From: Gracilaria domingensis
Lineage: Eukaryota; Rhodophyta; Florideophyceae; Gracilariales; Gracilariaceae
DNA: 61,159 nt
Direction: 5' to 3'
Assembly (NCBI GenBank): GCA_022539475.1
Contig: VCMS01000324.1
Location: forward strand, 35,857-97,015
Shown here one piece after another: positions 1 through 12,882 of this stretch. Below the pieces are notes generated by a model. That model did not search any database. It had not been told where the DNA came from and saw only the letters and a list, made by a program, of their open reading frames with translations. Position numbers and translations under genes: made by a program. Positions within the stretch are counted from its first letter, which is position 1; each line of letters opens with the position of its first letter.

Positions 1-429
1 ACCCCGTTCAGACCACTTGTGGAAACAGCTCCAGTTGGCTAACAACGAAACCATTCTTATCACAATATACCTCAGCCCACTTTTCCCACGAAAATAATCT
101 GAGCCATGTCGGCTCTCTCGCAAGAGACGCCTACCTCGGAACTTAAGGAATGGTCATCGCGCTCTTTTGATAGTAGAATAGTGTGGTCCTTCTCCGCAAG
201 AAATAGTTACAGTGAATCTTTCGTAGGTATTTCTGCATGTATACACCGATAAGTCTTTCAACAACTCTAAAGAAAAACATCGGTTACCGCTGTACTCTTC
301 ACTCATATTTCTCAACTTCTCCGACGAGCTAACGCCGTAAAGCGCATAGCGTGTGACTCTACAGTAGTGGCTCTTCTACACACTGGTACAGGTTTTCGCA
401 TCTGAAGCAGGACGCAATTTGCCATTCGT

Positions 430-1330
430 TTCTAGGCAACGTCTCCTACCGCGATTCAGGATGCACATCTTCCAAAATTCTCTTCGTCAAGTCTGTAGGC
501 AAATTATACATCTAATGCCAGAAAGGTTTTCAGTTCATCGGCGAAGACGCAGTGATATCGAGTGTGCCATCCTCAGCAAGTTTTTGGTGCGGATATTTCT
601 GAGGCTAAGGACATTCTGTCTACTCTTCATAGGAGCCAAACGGAAGCCCTTGTCATAGATGCAAAGCCCCTCCCTCATCTTTAGGCGGTAATGTTCTTAC
701 GTCATTCACTGGACTCTCCCAAAACCACACTAAAAGCGTCAGAAAGACATACTCAGTTATTCTCGAATATGCAAAGAAAGGCGAAGGAGAAAGAAACTTA
801 CGTCGTACAAGGGAGACGAGATCCAAGTCGGATATTTTCATGCGTTCCAATTCCATTATCTCTCATTCTCTCGTCCATCAAAATCGCCTTGACCATAAGA
901 TTCATCCAGGGGTTATTTCTATGCAGTCTGTTCGAAACAAGGAGAGCTCGCTTCGAACAGTTACGCACTTGCATCTCGGCATATTGGAACTGATTAATAT
1001 TCCAGAAATCGAGAGACTGTAGTCAGAGACCCTAAGCACTGCAATAGAATCATCATGTTTCTATTGCAGTGCTTAGAGCGGATGATCCGCGTCACGTTCA
1101 TTTCGAACGATACGTACTCAAATCCAGAACTTTACAAACGCAAATCTATCTTCCATGCAATGCAACTTTTCTGTCAGAAGTTTGCCTTTAGATTTGTCCA
1201 CGACGAAGAAAGGCAGGTTACTGAATGGAACCTTCACCAAGGCAGATCTCCTTTGAATGATGGAGGCCAAAGCATACAAAGACATTGACATATTTTTCCT
1301 TTCATGATGGAATTCTTTGAAATCTGATGG
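430..1330 (+). pseudogene. Degenerate Plavaka-type transposase copy
   Basis: This is a decayed second copy of the transposase found at 49354-52564. From 586 the frame reads GADISEAKDILSTLH, matching SADIPEAKDILAVLH near 50585. At 1260 it reads MEAKAYKDIDIFF, matching MLEAKDYLSLDMVF at 51208. The stretch at 460-560 (RMHIFQNSL) matches RMELVQKSL near 50458. The pieces lie in different frames with stops between them, so no protein is made. The order and relative spacing of the motifs are those of the better copy, which makes chance unlikely. The region probably continues left of the window. Family assignment comes from the better copy. The homology between the two copies is seen directly. Confidence 0.65.
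1032..1076. repeat. Perfect 18-bp hairpin
   Basis: The arms 1032-1049 and 1059-1076 are exact reverse complements around a 9-nt loop. The hairpin lies inside the decayed transposase region at 430-1330. It could be a tiny insertion, a foldback error during replication or a small-RNA hairpin. Nothing in the sequence decides between these. Confidence 0.85.
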
Positions 1331-1389
1331 GGAGCGCAGGACACGGCCCAATCAGAAAATTTTCTCTTCAGTACTCGGACGTTGCTTGG

Positions 1390-2700
1390 AATAATTATAG
1401 GTGCATTAGTGGGCCATGAGGTAATGAAAGCTCTATTTCGTCTCTTCGGTGGCAGATTGAAGCCTCCAAATGCTGCTCGACAACGTAGTCGGCAGCAATT
1501 CATAGCTCTGGAAGTGGAACTCTGAAGTTTTATAACGGCTCTTAACAGAAGAAGAACTAACACCTTTGGCAGCATTTTACGGTATCTCCACAACACGTCG
1601 ATTTATATCTTCTCTTGTATTGTTGCTGACAGGCCTTGTTACCGAGAGGCGAAGCGATAGGAGTTCAATATTGGAACTATTGTCATGTGCTACAAGCCCA
1701 AGCATGCCGGGCTGAAGGGTTTTCATAACTACCATATGTTTTGCTTTCAACTACCACTCTGGTTGCGTTTTTCTTCCATAGATTTTTATACTGAATGAAT
1801 TTAGCATATAGGAGCTGCTACAGCCCCCGTTCTCTAAACCTGTGAGGATCATGTAGTAGTTAGCTGATCATAACTCCATTTGGTTCTTTTAGTGTTCCGC
1901 AGAGAAATCCACTACCACTATAATTCAGGGATTCTATGATCGTTGAAGGCCTTCTTGCTGTTTATCAGCCCGTCAGAACGAACCAATTAAATTTCGATAT
2001 TAGCGTAAAAAGCCAGAGCCGATGGGCTCATGCTAGACGATATTACCTCATCTACATCATCGGTGAATTTGTATCTTCACCGAAAACAAGAGTGGTGAGT
2101 ATTTTAAGTAGCTACCTACTGTCATCCCTCTGTTTATCTGCAGCTCATCCCGGCGCATTACCACTTTCGTGCGTGAAAGTGTTGAGGCGCTTTCGTAGTT
2201 CGTCACCGTGCTGCTCTGAGCAGTGTAAATAGTGTAGTTTGTCAATAAGTACACAACTTGTAGCAAACACATGGTCGTGAGTTCTTTTTACTAGATGAGC
2301 ATCATTTGGATACGAAACTAGTTGAGTCTTGTCTAATGAATGTATATTGTGCTTGCAACAAAAAACACTGTGAGTAATGCATCAAACTGTGTTTTGGGAG
2401 GTTTGGAAACGCTGCAAAACGGTTTAAAAATTTGTCTGTGAACAGGTGGTTGTAGTGGATTTAGACTTATGCGAGTAATCACTGCGCTCTCGAATTGTGC
2501 TTTTTAAGAGCTTATAATACTCGAGATATACTCTCATTGATGTATAGCCGGCGTTGTATATACAGCTCTTTTACCTCCCGCCAATCCACGTGGCCAGCAG
2601 CGTTCACGTGTTGGCGGGCAGGTGCACCGTAATGAGTGCGGGAGGTGTGGAGGAAGGTGTTTTGGGAGGTCTCTGCATGGTGGCAAAATATGGCCAGAAC
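1390..2700. other. No gene recognised
   Basis: Only short unrelated open frames occur here, with no recognisable motif. The GC content rises from about 2580 towards the palindrome array. Confidence 0.5.
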
Positions 2701-2715
2701 GTGCGCGTGGGCGTG

Positions 2716-2990
2716 GGGGGGGGGTCCGTTCGTGTTAGGGTAGGTACCCTAACACGAACGGACCCCCCGCCCGCGGGCACGTTTTGGCCGGTTTTTTAAA
2801 AATGTGCTTTTTTATGCCCTCGGGCGGGGGGGTCCGTTCGTGTTAGGGTAGGTACCCTAACACGACCGGACCCCCCCGCCCGCGGGCACGTTTTGGCCGA
2901 TTTTTTGAAAAATGTACGATTTTATGCCCGCGGGCGGGGGGTCCGGTCGTGTTAGGGTACCTACCCTAACACGACCGACCCCATCCACCC
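2716..2990. repeat. Three tandem ~109-bp palindromic units
   Basis: Three units of about 108-109 bp each carry a near-perfect palindrome. The arms are about 24 nt (G-run, TCCG, then TTAGGGTA) around a 2-nt centre, and they close with TACCCTAA and a C-run. The palindromes are separated by a GC-rich spacer containing GCCCGCGGGC and a T/A-rich patch. Compensated changes between units (for example CGTTCG in one and CGGTCG in another) keep the arms paired. The array sits just upstream of the lectin pseudogene. Confidence 0.9.
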
Positions 2991-3549
2991 GCGGCACGTT
3001 TTCGTCTCATTCTGGTAGCGTCCACAGACCTTCTAAAACACACACCGCACGCAACGCCAGCCAAAACGTAGCGCATGCTGTTCGAGCTGAAGCGCCTCGC
3101 TGACGCGCGCGAGGGCACGCATTCCCGTGCGCGGCGCACTCCGCGCGCGGCTGTCTCGCGCCGCAGAGCTGTGCGTCGTCGATGTGACGTGGCGCGCGAC
3201 GCCTTCCAATGTGCGCATGTTGCGCGCTTCAGTCATTTTATGCGCGCTGTACGTGCAGTACAATTGCGCTAGGCTCCTTCGCGCTCCACCCCCGCGTGCA
3301 CTTCCGCGTGGGGATCGCTGCCGTTGCCCGTCATCACTGGCACCCTGCCATACCGCCCGTAAACCACGCCCTCCGTTCGCTCACGGACCTCGCTTCCAGT
3401 CTCCCGAACTTTCGCGCGCGCCACTCGTTCACCGTCGCCGCCATCCCGCCGTGAGTCGTCGTCGACGCCGCGTCTCGCGCCGATTTGCGTGCTGCTACTG
3501 CTGGCTGCCAGAGCCCTCGCGTTGCCGTCGCTGCTGTAGTGACAGCAGC

Positions 3550-5060
3550 AAAACCCGCAGCTATTCCAGTTTCTCTACCTGGGCGCGGGAGGCCCGGACC
3601 TCTCCTTTCGGCACCCGAACGAGGCCCATCGCCGCCGGTGACCCCGTCTCCGACGGGTTTCAGCTGGGCACGACCATGATCACGCGCAGCCGCACCGGTC
3701 GCGACGTGGTCCTCCTCATGTCGGCGAGCCAGTCAAATTAAGCGCTGTTCTACAACGACATTGCCACCGATACGCAAAACTTCAACGGCTACTTCGACGT
3801 GGAGTTGGATACCGTGCGCGATTCGCATGACCCTGCCAATGGTATGGACTTCTTCTTTTTGTGGGACCGCCCGAGGTTAGGCTATGCCATGGGTATTGCG
3901 CATACATTTGTGGGGCTTGGCATCATTATCGACACCTTTTCCAACTCTCGAACGCGAAATGTGGCCCATATGTACGTTTATGTGTCGGACGGAACCAAGC
4001 AATGGAAGCCTGACACCGATGGCGCGGATACCGAGCTTTTCGAGGGCTGCTCGCTTGAGATGAACCACCCGATTCGCGTGTAAGTCCAGCTGCTCGGTGG
4101 CAATCTTCACGTGGGCGTCGCTATGAACCCACGCGCCCCACAACGCTGGCATACGTGCTTCAAGGTTTGGGGTGTGCAGCTGCCATTCTCTGGTGGTGGC
4201 TTCCTCGCACTCCCTGCTGAGACCGGCCATTTCTTTGCCAATCATGAGGTCCACGACGCCGTCTTCATTCATGAATCCGCTCAGGTTGCCCACACTTATC
4301 GATCCGACTACTATTCGCAGCAGTATGGCGCCGGTTCTGCTTCCGGAACTACGGACCGACCACCGTGGTCTGTGACAGCAACAACAGCGGAAACAGCATC
4401 AACAACAGCAGCAGAGCGATAATTCGCGCGGCTACGTGCGCCGGCTTTCAATGGTAGCTCCAGTGGTGTAGCAATGACAGCACCGCCCCTGCTCCGCCTC
4501 CGCATCGCACCGATCTGAACCATACCGCGCGCATGCACCGCAGAGAGGACGCCACCTCGTCGATCTCAGGCTCTTCAGACCTGCAGGTGTACGAGGTGTA
4601 CAACTCTATGACGTCCATTTTCAAGGGCCTCGGCGACGAGAATGCGCAAGAAAGAAAGCTTCGACTGGAGGGTGTGCGCCAAATCATTGCGCAACTCATT
4701 CGCGAGATGGAGAAACAAAAGGGCGACATGTGGCAGTTGGTGGCCGTTTTGAAACCTCTTAAGGCTACTGCAGGCGACTCATCGCGTGCTTCGGGCAGGT
4801 TTTCTAGCCAGTTGCAAGGCCTTCATAACTCGCGGCGTGCGCTTAAGTAGAAGACGCATAACATTTCTGATTCGCATGATGATCTGAACGAGGAGTTGAT
4901 GGATCATCACGAGAGCATCACCGAGCAGTCTCCTGGCGGAAGTAGTACCCTTATCATGTTCGTACTCATTCAAGCGCTTTTGAGAGTTGGCGTATACCAT
5001 GTCAATAAGATGTCGTTGGCCGTGCGGAAAGTGCATCGAATGGTCTAACACCACGAGAAA
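3550..5060 (+). pseudogene. L-type lectin (ERGIC-53/VIP36-like) pseudogene
   Basis: Family members are type I membrane lectins that carry glycoproteins between ER and Golgi. The frame beginning around 3742 reads a lectin beta-sandwich segment containing GLGIIIDTFSN and, after a stop at 4081-4083, VQLLGGNLHVGVAM, a match to the core of the L-type lectin fold. A coiled-coil stalk lies in another frame at 4533-4850. After a TAG (4848-4850) comes a single membrane span (TLIMFVLIQALLRVGVYHV, 4947-5003) followed by a short basic tail, the usual ERGIC-53 layout. In-frame TAA at 3739 and 4081, TAG at 4848 and a frameshift near 4420 break it. The N-terminal part (3480-3740) is GC-rich and only loosely lectin-like, so the true start is unclear. 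It is transcribed away from the palindrome array. Confidence 0.75.
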
Positions 5061-5099
5061 ATCTTACAGCCAGCCTTTGGGCGACATCATTGGCACGTC

Positions 5100-5550
5100 G
5101 AGGGAAACAAGATTATCCTGAAAAGCCGTCACTGATGCACTCTATCGTCGTCATCAGAATGTGGTCGCCGGTTCCGAGTTCAGACCATTAGCTTTCTGTT
5201 CTTCTTTTATACACATGCACCCCGGGTGATGATGCAGAGTTAACGCGCTTTCAATCGGCATGAACAGATGGAACACATGCGTCTGGTGCTCACCCAAGGT
5301 CTCAAGCACAGCATCCCCTAACGAGTAACTACCGACGCGTACACCGCACGCATGTAAAGGCGATTAAAACTAGCTTCAGTTGCGTTCAAAGCTTACTTGG
5401 ATTACCTAGAATGAGCTAAAAGGGACCGCGCTTCCAAGTGAGTGGCACGCGATTGAGTTATTCATAGTCGTTGGACGGTCACCAGGTAGATACGTAAACA
5501 CACAGATTAGCCGAACCTCTTTGCCTAACTGCCTAAGCTCTACTTTTCAA
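5100..5550. other. Intergenic, no gene recognised
   Basis: This is the space between the 3' ends of the convergent lectin and ECM29 pseudogenes. I see no repeats or coding signal. Confidence 0.5.
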
Positions 5551-5552
5551 CC

Positions 5553-8500
5553 TCAAAAGCCCCAGCCTAAACTATGATCACGAAATGCTAACGCCGTGCA
5601 TAGTTTAATTGCAACGGATCGCACCCAAGGCTCGGAATCTTCGTTCCGAGACCTCTGGATCGCAATTCGCGTGTCTTCTACAATCACACCCTTCATTGCC
5701 GTAGAATCCTTGGAAACGTTGACCAAGTGATCAAGAATTGTTAACCCACTATTTCTTAGCACTTTATACTTGGGTTCGTGAATGCCGTTTTTGCTGAGGT
5801 TTACTAATGGTTTAATCAATGCCTCAGTGCGCTCCAGGGAGTTTCTAAATTGCAGTTCATGTTTGGAGAAACGTTCGGACAACTTCTCAATGGCTTGAAG
5901 TACAGTTAGTCGAATGTCCCAATCGTTCTGCATCAGTTCTTCAAACACACACAGCAAATTAAGTACGTGTTCTTCTAGCTTCTCAACGCCCGCCACCTCT
6001 GTGATTGAAGATTGCAGGCACTGAATCGCTGCTTTGCACAATAGCTTTTGCGACTTTCGCGCTTTGTTCCAAGCATCAACAGCATCTGCATCAGACCCAG
6101 TTTCCCACACCATCTGTGACACATTTGGTACGCTAGCGTTTACATCCGACGAGTTTGGAGACACGAGCTCTGACAAGTGGTCCCTGACTTTCTCGTACAT
6201 GCAAACGGTTTCTCTGGTGTTAACCAGCACCTTCCTCGCCGCATCAATTGCTGCAATTCGATAATCCTTCTTCCCTCGATCAAATTCGGACAGCACAGGC
6301 TGCACAACAGCTACGCTCTCTCCGCACGACTCCCACAAAGATGCGCTTGAACAGAAATCTGCCAAAGACCCAATGGCCTCAATTGCAACATGCTGTCCTT
6401 TCCAAATATGACCTGGAAGCACCGCTAACAACGTTTTTGCGCTTCGCGACATGTACTGTACATCGACAATGTCATTTGAAGCGTTCGTGAGGTCCCCTAG
6501 CGTGGCTGCGGCGTTCCTTTTCACGCGGTACTGAGCAGAAGTAGATAGCCGTTGCTCACATATTTCAACAATCGCCTTTGCGTACAAACGAAGCCCGGCC
6601 TGAGTACTTGGCGCACCTTTATTCCAGGCGTCTTTCCAGTTCTTGCTGTCATCTCCTGCGTCGTCGTCTGTTTCAGGGCGCCCCATGTATGCGAAGGGCC
6701 ATATAGAGCTTGCGTGCTGCTGGGTCGTATCGGGCGCCATCCGACACAACCCAGCAGCGAGAGACGAGGCAAGCGCGCGATCCCGAGGATACTCCGATGT
6801 GGCCTTCTTGCTAATTTTGTTTGCAATACTTTGCAACTTCATCGACGCGGCACAACTTTGAACCTCTGCCAGCGGCCTTGTACCATGCCTTTCGAAGCAT
6901 TGCGTTGCGCTCCATGCCCGCAGCGCTTGCCGCTGAAAACTGCAGCTTTGCAGCATATGGTTCCATGACCACTGCTCTGGATTGCAGAACGCTCGACATC
7001 AACCTTGCCGTCGCTGCACGCGTAGGAATTCCTACTCCTACGCGAGCCAATCGTGCCAGATTCGGAACCACCTCCGCCGCGATTGTCTCGTCAACTTGCC
7101 CTATGAGCCTTTCAAGCGACTCGATCAAAGAGGACGAGGACATACTCGCTGCAGAGACCAGAGCGTTTTGCAGCTCCTCCGGTGAGGCTACATGATACTC
7201 CGCGTAGTTTAAGATTTGCGGCTCGAGCTCTGTCGCAACGTCCAACAGATTCGCGATCAAATCCGGCACAGACGACCGCAAGGCCGTTCCTCCATGTCGT
7301 GTGATCTCGGACAGAGTCTTTGACACGAGCGCTCTCACCTCCTCGGCGCTGTGTGTGAAGGACGTCATAAGCACAGACAGTACAACGTCAACGGCTTGAG
7401 CCGATTCCTCTTCACCCAAATAGTTTGGATTACGTAGATATATCGAAAGTTCCGAGAGTGCCCTTCCAGTGCCTTGAGCACTCTTTCGCACACTTTCCTT
7501 CATATCATCCATAGCCCTCAGTGTGTAGTACCAGAAATCCTTTAAAGAGTCCTTCACCTCCTCCCATGTGCGGGAGGCAAGAACGTCGCGAAGCGCGGCG
7601 CACCCCGCTTCTCGCGAACGCCATTGCCGGGAAACGATTGACTTGATGCAGTGGTCCGTCACTGCAAGCAAGTTCGCCTTGATCGCCTCGGCCACTGAGC
7701 CGTGACCAGAAGCCTTGACCACCGCGGATATAATTGAGCGCATAGCAATGCGAACGCTCTATATCGGGTGATGGCAGTACACATACAAGCGCAGCAAAAG
7801 ACTCTTCACGTGCAGTCGAAGCTGTTCGGCGGCGATATCATTATTTAAGAGGGAACTGCCAGTGCTGCGCGCTTGCGACTGTTCCAGGTTGACCCATGTC
7901 TTGAGCCGGACTACAGAGCTCCTCGTTGGTACCAGAGCGCGCGCCAGCCGTGTTTGATTCCACTTCCACGCCGCTGAACTCGAGAAACACTCCTTGATTG
8001 CCCGGGACGATCACCGCAGCCCGCTCGCCGGCGGTCAGAGATCGGACGAGGTTTCCAACAATATCTTGCTGACCCTTGGGGGGAAGTATACGATATTGGA
8101 GAGCGGGTCGCGGCAGACGGCGACGAGAAGCGCACAAATACATCTCCCAAGGCAGACTGGGGGGCAATGAGCGAGAACAAGTCTTGCAGCTCATGCCGTA
8201 GCGCGCGTGCCACCTGCTCGCCCAGCGGGGGCGCGTTCGAAGCCAGCAGCACCACCGCCAGCGCGGCTGCAGCAGCCGCTGCTGCGCGGTGCTCAGCGCG
8301 GCTCGCAGCGCGCGCAACGCGTCCGCGTCGGCGCGCAACAGCACGTGCAGATTGGCGGCGGACAGCAGCTGCAACCGGCGTGCCGGCGCGAGCTGCTGCA
8401 CTAGGCAGCGCAGCGCAAACAGCAGATATGCCGCCACGGAGCAGCTACGCGGCTAGTGGCGCTCGCAATGCGCTCCGTACACTGCGATAATGGGCGCAAG

Positions 8501-9080
8501 CGGCGTAGGTGGCTCCCGCGCGCTAGCGCGGCGTGGCGCGCGAGTTTGCGCCGGCGCATCCCGGCAGCGGCGAGTTGCATGACGCGTGGGCTGGCGTTGG
8601 AGGCGGCGAGGACTTCGATAAGGCGCGCGTGCGTGTCAGCTAAGGAGAAGACGTCTTCAGCCCAGTGTACGGCGGTGGCGCACGCCGGCTCTCACAGCGG
8701 GCGCGCGTCGAGCATGGCGGGCATGAGCGCGCCCAGCGCGGCGGCGCGAAATGGCGACGAGTCGCGCGTGCTCAGCGACACGAAAAGCGACAGCGTGACG
8801 AGCGCCTACTCGGCGGCGGTGCGCACGGGCGGCGGGGGCGCCAGCGCGCTCGCGCTGGAGGAGAAGCGCGGGGCGGCTGTGGGGTCGGCCAGCAGCAGCG
8901 ACGGGATGCGCAGCGCTAGGTAGAACAGCGCGGTGTAGCCGATGGCGCGCAGCGCGTCGCGGAGGAGCGGCGCGCCTTTGGTGCAGGCACCCACCGCACG
9001 CGGCAGCGGACGGCGTAGAGAGCGTTGTGACCAGCGCCGGTAGCAGGCGCGCCAGAACGTGAGCTGAGAAGAGTAGCGAA
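5553..9080 (-). pseudogene. ECM29: Proteasome adaptor/scaffold ECM29 pseudogene
   Basis: ECM29 is a very large HEAT-repeat protein that tethers and checks the 26S proteasome. The pieces follow ECM29 order on the minus strand. 8994-8806 carries IGYTALFYLALRIPSLL. About 8660-8500 holds an AVHWAEDVF repeat. 7950-7850 has ELCSPAQDMGQPG, matching the ELCxLASDLGQPD signature. 7743-6811 contains SREAGCAALRDVL, then RAMDDMKESVRKSA and TELEPQILNY. 6956-5553 is the C-terminal HEAT repeats. The two longest open pieces (310 and 467 codons) overlap in different frames near 6811-6956, so a frameshift separates them. At least three more frame changes occur in the GC-rich part above 7800. Roughly the N-terminal third of a normal ~1,800-residue protein is missing. 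The long open 3' part suggests fairly recent decay. Confidence 0.85.
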
Positions 9081-9385
9081 ATAGAAATAAATGACGTGGA
9101 ACTGGTCCAAATCATAATTGCGTCGTATGATCTGGGTACAATGGAGACCATATTTCGTCATCATTATCTCTGCTGCTACATTTTGTACCAATAACGATCC
9201 ATAGAATACAATACGGCAAGGCATCCAAATGGCCACTGTACTGTACACGCCCATTATACGGCCAATTAAATCTATTTTGGAAATAATTACGGCCACTAAT
9301 CGGCCATTTATAGCCCGAAATTGATGTTCATATGGGCGAAGTCTTGAAGAGAGCTAAGGAGCGCGCATGATGCCCCGTTGGTTGG

Positions 9386-10600
9386 TTGGTTCATCCAGCG
9401 TACACGCCCATTCAGGCCGATGTCACTCCCGCGGCCGAGCATTCTTCCATGTCTCCGGACCCTACTGCCAGGGTTACGAGGTTTCGTAACTTGGGCAGGT
9501 GCAATTACCTGGGGTATGCTGAGGTTCTTGAAAGTGTTCACTCGTACGTCACCGATGTCTTAGATCAGTGTGGTGTCGCTTCGTGCAATGTGTCTGTGTC
9601 TACGAGGCGCTCTGAGCTTGTACGCAAGCTGGAGCGCACGGTCGCCAAAGATTTTGGTAAGAAAGATGCCATCGTGGTTGGCACCGTCCTTACCACCAAC
9701 TGGCAGATCATCCCAGCTATTGTGGGTAGGGGCGATCTCGCCATCTCCGGCCTGATGAATGACGCGTCTGTCATGGTCGACGGTCGCTCATTCGGCGCCA
9801 GGATTCGCGTGTTTGAACATAATTTGGCAGAATCGTAGGAAAGTAATATTCTTGTTGGCATTGCTACGGGATACCCTGACAAGAGCCCTCTGTGGAAACG
9901 AATCATGACGGTTGTCGAGAGTATGTACTCAGTGGAAGGTCAGATGTGCAATCTTTGCCAGGTTGTCGCAGTCAAAAATAAGAATGATGCCTGCTTATAC
10001 GTGGATGAGGCGCATTCCATTGGCGCCCTTGGACCGACCAAACGAGGTGTTTCGGGGCATCATCACTATGATAGTGTAGATACGCGTAGTATTGATATTA
10101 TGATACGTACCTTCACTAAATCGTTCAGGACCGTTGGAGGTTACTTCTCTTCCGAATCTGCTCTAACTGAACGTATTTTCGCGCTTTCTCCAGCTTCTCT
10201 CTATGCGTCGGCATCGTGTCCTCCGAAATCGTGGCAGCAGGTGCATTCGAAGAGGTTAGGACTGAAATAAAGGACGAAAGTGGATCTGTATCATTCGGGA
10301 AGATGAAGGAAGCGTTCCCAAGCTTCTGTGGTGGATGCCGTGCGGATGTTTACGGGGTAACCGACACGGGAGTGATGACTGCGTACATCGCGCGATGGAG
10401 CAACTGCGAGTTGGTGGCAATGAAGCCGAGCCTGACGCTGCTGCGGGAACAGTACCGACACGAAAGGCATCATCTCCAACAGGGCTAGTTTGGCGAGAGG
10501 ATGAAACTGTTCTGGGGTGTGATGAGCGCGCTGCCAATGGTTGTGGCGTCCAACGCGCGGGAGGCGGAGGACGCGAAGACGGCACCGGCGATGTGCCGTG
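9386..10600 (+). pseudogene. LCB2: Serine palmitoyltransferase LCB2 subunit pseudogene
   Basis: LCB2 is the catalytic PLP-dependent subunit that condenses serine with palmitoyl-CoA, the first step of sphingolipid synthesis in the ER. The frame reads NLGRCNYLGY, then an aminotransferase-fold core with IPAIVGRGDLAISG, SMYSVEGQMCNL and the cofactor-binding VDEAHSIGALG. The TFTKSF motif with the PLP lysine follows near 10110. A TAG at 9836-9838 interrupts the otherwise continuous frame. The glycine expected after TKSF is Arg. Past 10200 the C-terminal part is broken into several frames (10216-10488, 10500-10665). The N-terminal ~100 residues with the membrane anchor are not visible. Upstream it is divergent from the ECM29 pseudogene. 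Confidence 0.85.
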
Positions 10601-10669
10601 AGTACATGGTCGGGCTGTACCTGGAAGCGGCGGGACGCACGACGAAATCGGTAGGCGACAGCGAGTGAT

Positions 10670-12880
10670 AGGTGCAGTCGGCGGGGCTCTTCTCGCGGCA
10701 AAGAGCGCAAAGTAAATAAATTTGCTTCTAGAATTCTAAGGTGGGGAGCCATGATGGATGAGAATGAATAGCAGGGTGGTTGTCATGAGATGAGTTGCGA
10801 CTTGCATCGCCACTTGGGAGAAAATGGAAACGCAAACTAGCACGAGCGCAGATTTGAGAGAGGGTCGCGGAAAAGAGTGGATGGGGTGGTGCGGCGAAGT
10901 AGAACCTCTACAAAAACTAGGAGACCCAAGAATTAAACTGCGCGAGATGGAATTCAATATTCCAAAATTTCTTAATTTTTTGAGTGCCAGCCTCTGCCAC
11001 CCCCTCGCGCGCCCCAAATAGCCCAAAAACTAGCTTAGTTTCCAAAGCGAACAGACTATATTCCACTTTGCAGAACACAGACGACGTGCACCAGCGTACA
11101 GAACTGAACCTTTTCTGTTAATGAGTATCTTGCCGTCGCTGTAATCCACAGTAGAATTACTTCGTTGACAAGCGTGTATGAGCTGTTTTTAAGAGCAGTT
11201 CTGTGTACAGATTGATGGCTGCGAGAGAGATACCGAGTTGATTCTATCCGGTACGAGGTGAAAACTCGTGCAATTGAATCTAGTAAGATATTAGACTGGT
11301 TCTCAGTAAATGGCGGTACCCTCTTTAGAATGGCATGAATATAAGTGATTATCTTTCGATTGGTTCCAAAACGAAGATAAAGCGAGTTAATTATCTTCGA
11401 ACATATTATCCAAACAAACATCCCTTGGCCAATGAAAGTTTGTTTCTTCAAATGCCAAGAAACCAACAAAATGCAATGACGGAGAAGTTTTGGCTGCTGT
11501 AGCATAGAATCAGGCCAGGAAAGAATACAATATTACGGAAAATTTCCTAGTGCAATTGAGTTTTAGAACGATGACAGGTTCAGTTCACAAAAATGAACTA
11601 TTTTTCTGTGGAAAGGTCACAATATGGGGGACATGATGTGCTATAAATGGTAGCTTATATGTCCTATTACATTTGTTTTCTGGTATTTTGTACTATTCCT
11701 TTCAGAGACCTTCCCTGAGGTGTACGTTCTATAACTGTTATGCACTGCGCAGTTTTTTTCCTAGATATACAAATCACTTCTGAAACATTATTTATAGCAC
11801 AAAACTAACAGTTTGAAGATTTTTACGGGAGGCACATTTCAGGAGCCAAATAGGTCTCAAAATGGCAGCCTAATGCAAGATAAATCTCAGGACATGATTA
11901 TTATGACTCGTGCCGTAACTTAGCGTAAAGCTCTGAACTCGAGAAGAGTTTAAACCCAATGAAAAGCTAAAGGAAAGGAGCAAAGTAGAAAACTGTATGA
12001 GAAGGACTAGGATGTAATTTGAGCTCAGAAATAAGATCAACGCAAGAACTGAAAATAGGCATAACAATAAAGCTCTAATAAGATGAACACTTTTTCTTTT
12101 CGCTGGAATTTCGAGAAGCGAAATTCTGCGATCTTATAAAAACGCCGTCGGTGCTGACGACTACCTTTCTGAGGAAGGGACAAATTTTGTGCAACTCACC
12201 AGGATTATCATAATCTGAAAGCGAGTGAGTGGAGTCACCTTTTGATCCATATAATCTGGTGGTGTGTTTTGTAGACTTCGTGGCACTATTATGCAACATC
12301 AAAGAAGGAGTGGAGGCATTGGATATTTTTATTACTCCGCAACAAAATTAGTGGAAAGCGGAAAGGTGCACTCCATTAATTGAACCTAAGACAGTACGCG
12401 AAGCACATTTGACGACGAAAACCTTTAAAAAAGTTGAGTTTTGAGATATAGTAGCGCTCAAGAATTGCGCATAAAACTGGATACTTCCCTATATTGTATC
12501 ACAAGAAAGGTTTTTTCAACCTAAAAGTACAAATTGATTTCATTTTGATGCTTAAAATCTTTGGGAGAAAGTACCGTTTAATTTTTGAACGAAGCGTTAC
12601 TTTCGCAGAGCATTGCCACGCTACCTTATTATAAGTTTCGGAATTGCCCTATTTTTTATCGAAATGACAAGATTTTTCAAAGATAGATTCCTTCCAGCTT
12701 TTCAATTAAAAAGATATGGAAATAGAAAGCACGAGGGGACAAAGTTTTTTCATTACGGCTAAATGAGATCGCTCAGGAATAGTATTTAAAAGTTACATCG
12801 AACCTACATGGAAAAGAGGTAAACTGTTTTTCGCTTCGATCGGTGTTCACTTTGCGGTCTTTCACAAACTGCACGCTTTT
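10670..12880. other. AT-rich, no gene recognised
   Basis: Apart from short open frames (for example 11505-11056 minus, 149 codons, no recognisable motif) I see neither genes nor repeats here. The base composition drops sharply in GC compared with the LCB2 pseudogene. Confidence 0.4.
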
Positions 12881-12882
12881 CT

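Noticed and set aside
2740..2970. Telomeric repeat
   Set aside because: TTAGGG occurs only once per palindrome arm and is not in tandem, so this is not a telomere.
3127..3741. A 204-codon GC-rich open frame before the lectin
   Set aside because: It is mostly Arg/Ser/Pro low complexity, and several frames are open at once because of the GC content. Only its last part may belong to the lectin.
8437..9151. GC-rich open frames on both strands
   Set aside because: They are shadows of the fragmented ECM29 pseudogene on the minus strand.
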